Assembly (NCBI GenBank): GCA_012514415.1
Contig: JAAZAH010000376.1
Coordinates: forward strand, 1 to 10,245
Source: Sandaracinaceae bacterium
GTDB lineage: Bacteria; Myxococcota_A; Polyangia; Polyangiales; Houyiibacteriaceae
Reading direction: 5' to 3'
DNA length: 10,245 nt
The position numbers were made by a program, and so were the translations under genes. The notes under the pieces were generated by a model. The model searched no databases. It was not told the origin of the DNA and worked only from the letters and a program-made list of their open reading frames with translations. Shown here in pieces: positions 6,047 to 10,245 of the stretch. Position 1 is the first letter of the stretch; every line of letters begins with the position of its first letter.

Positions 6047-6050
6047 GAGA
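6045..6050 (+). promoter_or_regulatory. Ribosome binding site that decides the rpsH start
   Basis: AGGAGA overlaps the rpsN stop. It is 7 bases from the ATG at 6058 and 10 from the second in-frame ATG at 6061. The spacing favours the first, giving an N-terminus of MMTDPIAD. The other start would change the protein by one residue only. Confidence 0.6.
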
Positions 6051-6057
6051 GATCGCC

Positions 6058-6450
6058 ATGATGACCGATCCCATCGCCGATATGCTCAGCCGCATCCGCA
6101 ACGCGGCCACCGCTCGCCACGAGCAGACCTCGATCCCCTTCTCGAATCTGAAGGCGAGGCTCGCCGAGATCCTCAAGGAAGAGGGCTATCTCTCGGACGT
6201 CCGAATCGACGAAGAATTCCCGAAATCCATCGTCGTGACCCTGAAATACTCGCGTGACCGCCGTCCGGCGATCGTTGGCCTCCGCCGTCGCAGCCGGCCG
6301 GGCCTCCGCGTCTACGTCGCGCACGATAAGATCCCCCAGGTCCGCAATGGGCTCGGCGTCGCGATTCTCTCGACGTCCAAGGGTGTCATGACGGATAGCA
6401 AGGCTCGCGCCGAGAACGTCGGCGGTGAGCTCCTCTGCGAGGTCTGGTGA
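6058..6450 (+). CDS. rpsH: 30S ribosomal protein S8
   Basis: S8 is a primary binder of the 16S rRNA central domain; in E. coli it also represses the spc operon by binding its mRNA. The 130 residues are the standard length. The N-terminus MTDPIADMLSRIRNA (2-16) and the C-terminus GVAILSTSKGVMTD followed by NVGGELLCEVW are typical. Two adjacent ATGs exist, and the first is favoured by ribosome binding site spacing. Its TGA overlaps the rplF ATG by one base. If the structured spacer before rplE is an autoregulatory site, this protein would be the expected ligand; that is inference. Confidence 0.97.
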   Translation: MMTDPIADMLSRIRNAATARHEQTSIPFSNLKARLAEILKEEGYLSDVRIDEEFPKSIVVTLKYSRDRRPAIVGLRRRSRPGLRVYVAHDKIPQVRNGLGVAILSTSKGVMTDSKARAENVGGELLCEVW

Positions 6451-7034
6451 TGACTCAAACGGAAGAAATCAAAAATTCCCGAAACGGCAAGAAGCCGATC
6501 GCGCTTGATGGCGTCCAGGTCACCATCGACGGCCAGACCGTCAAGGTGAAGGGGCCGAAGGGCGAGAACAGCTTCACGGCGCCCGAAGAGGTGAAGGTCG
6601 AGCAGCGCGATGGTGCGCTCGTCGTTTCGCCCGCCGAGGGCTCGGGCCAGCGCGGAACGCAGTTCCAAGGGACGACTCGTGCGGTGCTGAACAACATCGT
6701 CGAGGGCGTTCGCAACGGCTATCAGCGCAGCCTGGATTTCCGTGGCGTCGGTTATCGTGCCGAGTTCAAGGATGGGATGCTCAAGATGACGGTCGGCATG
6801 AGCCATCAGCCGCTCGTCAAGATCCCCGAGGGCGTGAAGGTGAACATCGAGACGGTCGACGAGGCCGGCCTCAAGTTCCCGCGCGTCGCGCTCGAATCCG
6901 TCGATAAAGAGCTGGTTGGCCGCATCGCCGCCTATATCCGCTCGCTCCGTCCGCCCGAGACCTATACCGGCAAGGGCGTCCGTTATACGGGTGAGCGCAT
7001 CCGCCAAAAGGCCGGTAAGTCCGGTAAGAAGTAG
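6450..7034 (+). CDS. rplF: 50S ribosomal protein L6
   Basis: L6 binds 23S rRNA near the sarcin-ricin loop and helps form the elongation-factor site. I chose ATG 6450 over the adjacent in-frame GTG 6447: GAGG (6439-6442) is 7 bases from the ATG and only 4 from the GTG. This gives 194 residues, longer than the common 177-180. The usual N-terminus MSRIGKKPI appears here as SRNGKKPI, preceded by about 8 extra residues (TQTEEIKN). Other signatures are VKVKGPKG, VGYRAEFKDGMLKMTVGMSH and, near the C-terminus, RPPETYTGKGVRYTGERIRQ. Its start overlaps the rpsH stop. Confidence 0.95.
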   Translation: MTQTEEIKNSRNGKKPIALDGVQVTIDGQTVKVKGPKGENSFTAPEEVKVEQRDGALVVSPAEGSGQRGTQFQGTTRAVLNNIVEGVRNGYQRSLDFRGVGYRAEFKDGMLKMTVGMSHQPLVKIPEGVKVNIETVDEAGLKFPRVALESVDKELVGRIAAYIRSLRPPETYTGKGVRYTGERIRQKAGKSGKK

Positions 7035-7042
7035 GGCCTGCC

Positions 7043-7390
7043 ATGAAGAATCTGAAGAATCGACTTCGACGCAAGAAGCGCATCAGGGCCAAGGTCAGCG
7101 GCACCCCCGAGAGGCCGCGTCTCTCGGTCCATCGCAGCAACAGCCATATCTACGCCCAGCTCATCGACGATGTTTCGGGCAAAACGCTCGTGACCACCTC
7201 GACCCTGAGCAAGAGCGTGGACGCGAGCGGAACGAAGACCGAGCAGGCCAAAAAGGTCGGCGAGGCGATCGCAAAGGCTTGCCTCGACAAGGGCATCGAG
7301 AGCGTGGTCTTCGACCGAAACGGCTTCCTTTATCATGGCCGCGTCCGCGCGCTCGCCGAGTCGGCGCGTGAGGCGGGGCTGAAGTTCTGA
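7043..7390 (+). CDS. rplR: 50S ribosomal protein L18
   Basis: L18 binds 5S rRNA and, with L5, anchors it in the central protuberance. The 115-residue protein is of normal length. It has a very basic N-terminal tail (KNLKNRLRRKKRIRAK, 2-17), the core RPRLSVHRSNSHIYAQLIDD (24-43), and the C-terminal VVFDRNGFLYHGRVRALAES followed by AREAGLKF. The ribosome binding site is modest (AGGG, about 7 bases from the ATG). It lies 8 bases after rplF and 7 before rpsE. Confidence 0.96.
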   Translation: MKNLKNRLRRKKRIRAKVSGTPERPRLSVHRSNSHIYAQLIDDVSGKTLVTTSTLSKSVDASGTKTEQAKKVGEAIAKACLDKGIESVVFDRNGFLYHGRVRALAESAREAGLKF

Positions 7391-7397
7391 GGACGAC

Positions 7398-7907
7398 ATG
7401 GATACCCGAGACAACAGAGAACAAATCGAAGAGCTTCAGGAGCGGGTGATTTACATCAACCGCGTCGCGAAGGTCGTGAAGGGTGGACGTCGCTTCAGCT
7501 TCAGCGCCCTGGTTGTTGTCGGAGACGGCAATGGGCAGGTGGGCGTCGGCCTCGGCAAGGCCAAGGAAGTGCCCGACGCCATCCGCAAGGGGAGCGAGCG
7601 TGCGCGCAAGAACCTCTTCCGCGTGCCGCTTGATGGCCAGACCATCCCGCATTTCATCGAGGGACGTGCTGGCGCTGGCCGTGTCATCATCCGCCCGGCC
7701 TCGGCCGGTACCGGTGTCATCGCGGGCGGCCCGATGCGGGCCGTGCTCGAGGTCGCAGGTGTGCGCGATGCGCTCTGCAAGATCCTCGGGACCCGCAACC
7801 CCTACAACGTCGTTCATGCCACGATTCAGGCTTTCCGTGAGCTCGAGGATGCAAAACTCGTTAGCGAGCGCCGCGGCAAGGCCATCGGGGAGGTCGCGAC
7901 TCAATGA
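7398..7907 (+). CDS. rpsE: 30S ribosomal protein S5
   Basis: S5 lies at the back of the small subunit near the mRNA entry and the decoding region, and its N-terminal loop is where spectinomycin-resistance changes are known in other bacteria. The 169-residue product is a typical length. It shows RVIYINRVAKVVKGGRRFSF (16-35), KAKEVPDAIRKGSERARKNL (54-73) and the C-terminal GTGVIAGGPMRAVLEVAG (104-121), followed by NPYNVVHATIQAF. The VKGGRRFSF loop looks wild-type. The stop overlaps the rpmD ATG by four bases (ATGA). Confidence 0.97.
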   Translation: MDTRDNREQIEELQERVIYINRVAKVVKGGRRFSFSALVVVGDGNGQVGVGLGKAKEVPDAIRKGSERARKNLFRVPLDGQTIPHFIEGRAGAGRVIIRPASAGTGVIAGGPMRAVLEVAGVRDALCKILGTRNPYNVVHATIQAFRELEDAKLVSERRGKAIGEVATQ

Positions 7908-8092
7908 GTAAGAAGCTCAAGGTGACGCAGATCCGGGGCCTTCAGGGCCGCCCGGAGACGCAGCGCAGGACCATCGCGGGGCTCGGTCTCCGCGGCATCA
8001 ACAAGAGCGTCGTGGTCGACAACACCCCCGCGTTCCGTGGGATGATCAAGAAGGTCATCCACCTCGTCAAAGTCGAGGAGATCGATGTCTGA
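7904..8092 (+). CDS. rpmD: 50S ribosomal protein L30
   Basis: L30 is a small large-subunit protein that some bacterial lineages lack. Here it is 62 residues, the normal size. The sequence fits the family throughout: KKLKVTQIRGLQGRPETQRR (3-22), then GLGLRGINKSVVVDNTPAFR (26-45), then GMIKKVIHLVKVEE. It overlaps rpsE upstream by 4 bases and rplO downstream by 8, so the three genes are probably translationally coupled. Confidence 0.96.
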   Translation: MSKKLKVTQIRGLQGRPETQRRTIAGLGLRGINKSVVVDNTPAFRGMIKKVIHLVKVEEIDV

Positions 8093-8582
8093 GATCAATC
8101 AAGAAGATACCCCGATCCTCTCGCGTCTTCGCCCGCCGGCCGGTGCCGTGCACAAGAAGAAGCGGAAGGGGCGCGGTCCGAGCTCCGGTCTTGGTAAGAC
8201 CGCTGGCAAGGGCATGAAAGGCCAGAAGGCCCGCTCGCCTGGCAACTTCCAGAAGCTGGGCTTCGAGGGTGGCCAGACCCCGCTCTACCGTCGGCTCCCG
8301 AAGCGCGGATTCACGAACCACTTCACCAAGGTCGTGTTCACGCTCAACGTGAGCGATCTGAACCGCTTCGAGGCGGGCTCCGTCGTCGACGAGCTTTCGC
8401 TTCGCGACGCTGGCGTCATCAAAGGGAATTTTGACGTGTTCAAGGTTCTCGGAGACGGTGAGCTCGATCGGGCCCTCACGGTGAAGGCAAACGCCTTCTC
8501 GAAGAGCGCCATCGAGAAGATCGAGAAGGCGGGCGGCAAGGCCGAGATTGTCGGCGCCGCGGCGGCGACCGAAGAGGGCTGA
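8085..8582 (+). CDS. rplO: 50S ribosomal protein L15
   Basis: L15 is a late-assembling protein that reaches into the 23S rRNA core with a long glycine- and lysine-rich arm. The product is 165 residues, longer than the common 144-150, through an N-terminal lead (SEINQEDTPI) and an alanine- and glutamate-rich C-terminus (AAAATEEG). The arm KKKRKGRGPSSGLGKTAGKG (24-43) continues with MKGQKARS. The globular part has GFEGGQTPLYRRLPKRGF (59-76). GAGGAG at 8075-8080 precedes the ATG closely. The gene starts within rpmD and ends 17 bases before secY. Confidence 0.95.
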   Translation: MSEINQEDTPILSRLRPPAGAVHKKKRKGRGPSSGLGKTAGKGMKGQKARSPGNFQKLGFEGGQTPLYRRLPKRGFTNHFTKVVFTLNVSDLNRFEAGSVVDELSLRDAGVIKGNFDVFKVLGDGELDRALTVKANAFSKSAIEKIEKAGGKAEIVGAAAATEEG

Positions 8583-8599
8583 TCGAGGAGTAGCGAGGC

Positions 8600-9910
8600 A
8601 TGAGCGTTCTGGCTGGCATCTATAAAATCCCCGAGCTTCGAAAGCGCATCATTTATACGCTCTCGATGCTTGCCGTGTATCGGGTGGGGATTTTCGTCAC
8701 CACGCCGGGCGTGGACCGGAACGCCATGAGCGATATCATCCAACAAGGAGAGATGGGCTTCCTCGGGATGCTCAACCTCTTTAGCGGTGGTGCGCTCGAG
8801 CAGCTCTCGATCTTCGCCCTCAACATCATGCCCTACGTCTCGGCGAGCATCATCATCTCCCTGCTTCAGGTGATGGTGAAGCCGCTCGAGGAGCTCCGAA
8901 AAGAGGGTGAGGCCGGCCAGCGGAAGATCAACCAATACACCCGCTATGGTACGGTGGCGCTTTCCATCGTTCAGGGAATGATGATCGCGCAGTTCCTTGA
9001 GAGTTTGAACTCTCAAGCGGGTGTGCCTGTCGTGACCAATCCGGGCTGGGGCTTCCGCCTTCTCACGATCCTCACGCTCACCACTGGAACGGCGTTCCTC
9101 ATGTGGATCGGTGAGCAGATCAACGAGAAGGGCATCGGAAACGGTATCTCGCTCATCATCTTCGCCGGTATCGTCGCGAACCTCCCCGGCGCTGTCGGGC
9201 AGACGGCCCAACTCGTTCGGACGGAGCAAATCCTTCCGATCGACCTGATGATCATCGTCTTCCTAGGCGGATTGGTCATCGCGCTCATCGTCTTCTTCGA
9301 GCGGGCGCAGCGCCGGCTGCCCATCACGTATTCAAAGCGGATCGTCGGGCGCAATGTCTACGGCGGCGAGTCGAGCCATCTCCCGCTGAAGGTCAATATG
9401 GCGGGCGTCATCCCGCCGATCTTCGCCTCCTCGCTCCTGCTCTTTCCGGCCACGCTCTCGAACTGGGATGTCCCGGGCATGCGCTGGCTCCAGGCACAGC
9501 TCGATCCCGGCGCCTGGCCCTATCTCGTGATCTTCGCTGTCCTCAGCATCTTCTTCTCGTTCTTCTACACGGCGATCACCGTGCAGCCGGTCGAGATGGC
9601 GGAGAACTTGAAGAAACAGAGCGCGTTCATCCCGGGCATCCGCCCTGGAAAGGCGACCGCGGAGTACATCGATACGGTGATCACGCGACTTACGACGGTG
9701 GGCGCGATCTATGTCGCCGCCGTCTGCACCGTCCCGGCGATCTTCCAGAATCAATGGCGCGTCCCGTTCTATTTCGGCGGAACCTCACTGATGATCGTCG
9801 TGAGCGTTGCGCTCGATCTCGCTCAGCAGGTCGACGCACACCTCATCACCAGACATTATGAAGGTCTCGCGGCAAGCCGTGGACCTCGGATTCGCGAGAG
9901 GAACGCATAA
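8600..9910 (+). CDS. secY: Preprotein translocase subunit SecY
   Basis: SecY is the inner-membrane channel through which SecA or the ribosome passes unfolded proteins, in complex with SecE and SecG. The 436 residues fit the family and its ten membrane helices. TM1 is at about 17-34. The plug and TM2 region contains FSGGALEQLSIFALNIMPYV (61-80). Cytoplasmic loop 2 has RKEGEAGQRKINQYTRYG. The TM5 region is GIGNGISLIIFAGI (178-191), preceded by IGEQINEK. Cytoplasmic loop 4 has ERAQRRLPITY. TM7 lies around MAGVIPPIFASSLL (267-280). Loop 5 is AFIPGIRPG (342-350), and TM10 is GTSLMIVVSVALD (394-406). The tail ends RHYEGLAASRGPRIRERNA. GAGG (8591-8594 region) precedes the ATG. The stop overlaps the adk ATG by one base. 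Confidence 0.97.
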   Translation: MSVLAGIYKIPELRKRIIYTLSMLAVYRVGIFVTTPGVDRNAMSDIIQQGEMGFLGMLNLFSGGALEQLSIFALNIMPYVSASIIISLLQVMVKPLEELRKEGEAGQRKINQYTRYGTVALSIVQGMMIAQFLESLNSQAGVPVVTNPGWGFRLLTILTLTTGTAFLMWIGEQINEKGIGNGISLIIFAGIVANLPGAVGQTAQLVRTEQILPIDLMIIVFLGGLVIALIVFFERAQRRLPITYSKRIVGRNVYGGESSHLPLKVNMAGVIPPIFASSLLLFPATLSNWDVPGMRWLQAQLDPGAWPYLVIFAVLSIFFSFFYTAITVQPVEMAENLKKQSAFIPGIRPGKATAEYIDTVITRLTTVGAIYVAAVCTVPAIFQNQWRVPFYFGGTSLMIVVSVALDLAQQVDAHLITRHYEGLAASRGPRIRERNA

Positions 9911-10245
9911 TGGATCTTCTCCTCTTCGGACCGCCCGGTGCGGGTAAGGGCACGCAGGCAAAACTCCTCACCGAGGAGCTGAACGCGCCCCAGATCGCCA
10001 CGGGCGACATGATGCGCGCCGAGCGCGCGTCGGGATCCGATCTCGGTAAGCGCTTCGATGAGTTCATGAGCGCCGGGAAGCTGGTTCCCGATGAGCTTGT
10101 GATCGAGCTCATCAAGAAGCGACTCGCCGAGGACGATGCCAAGCGTGGGGCCATCTTCGACGGCTTCCCCCGCACGGTCGCTCAAGCGGAAGCGCTTGAC
10201 GAGCTGCTCGCCTCGCTTGGACGCAAGATCGATCGTGTTGTCGCC
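9910..10245 (+). CDS. adk: Adenylate kinase, N-terminal part (runs off window end)
   Basis: Adenylate kinase interconverts ATP plus AMP with two ADP in the cytoplasm. The first 112 codons are present and the frame remains open at the window edge. The P-loop GPPGAGKGT is at residues 7-15. The AMP-binding region has TGDMMR (31-36), and the conserved FDGFPRT motif is at 83-89; all are expected for an active enzyme. The LID domain lies beyond the window. The ATG overlaps the secY stop, and the secY-adk order is common in bacteria. The following genes (often map and infA) cannot be seen. Confidence 0.96.
   Translation, partial: MDLLLFGPPGAGKGTQAKLLTEELNAPQIATGDMMRAERASGSDLGKRFDEFMSAGKLVPDELVIELIKKRLAEDDAKRGAIFDGFPRTVAQAEALDELLASLGRKIDRVVA

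Noticed and set aside
8285..9229. Open minus-strand frame of 314 codons opposite rplO and secY
   Set aside because: It is an antisense shadow of firmly identified genes, with no family resemblance and no independent ribosome binding context that I could credit.

Overview
The window is a compact, single-strand block of bacterial housekeeping genes: the 3' end of an EF-Tu gene, then the S10 and spc ribosomal-protein clusters, then secY and the start of adk. All 23 genes read on the + strand. Spacers are short and several stops and starts overlap, which suggests one long co-transcribed unit. The DNA is visibly G+C-rich. The order (tuf next to rpsJ, secY followed by adk), a zinc-type S14 and the presence of L30 fit a Gram-negative-type bacterium, perhaps Myxococcota or another former deltaproteobacterial lineage. 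That placement is an inference from gene order and general protein style, not a computed phylogeny.

Layout. 2-136: C-terminus of tuf. 144-4535: S10 cluster, with rpsJ, rplD, rplW, rplB, rpsS, rplV, rpsC, rplP, rpmC and rpsQ. 4537-8582: spc cluster, with rplN, rplX, rplE, rpsN, rpsH, rplF, rplR, rpsE, rpmD and rplO. 8600-9910: secY. From 9910 to the window end: the 5' part of adk. The products build both ribosomal subunits, SecY forms the protein-export channel, and adenylate kinase balances adenine nucleotides. No stretch over 300 bases lacks a gene. The only spacers over 20 bases are 2512-2581 and 5217-5299, and each contains inverted repeats that can form hairpins.

Two things are out of the ordinary. 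First, rplC (ribosomal protein L3), which normally lies between rpsJ and rplD, is absent: those genes are 16 bases apart with no remnant. Second, rpsC (S3) carries an in-frame TAA at codon 23, where the family has an aromatic residue, although the rest of the reading frame is intact and conserved. The second may be a sequencing or assembly error. I see no mobile element, CRISPR array, RNA gene, defence system or novel accessory system here.
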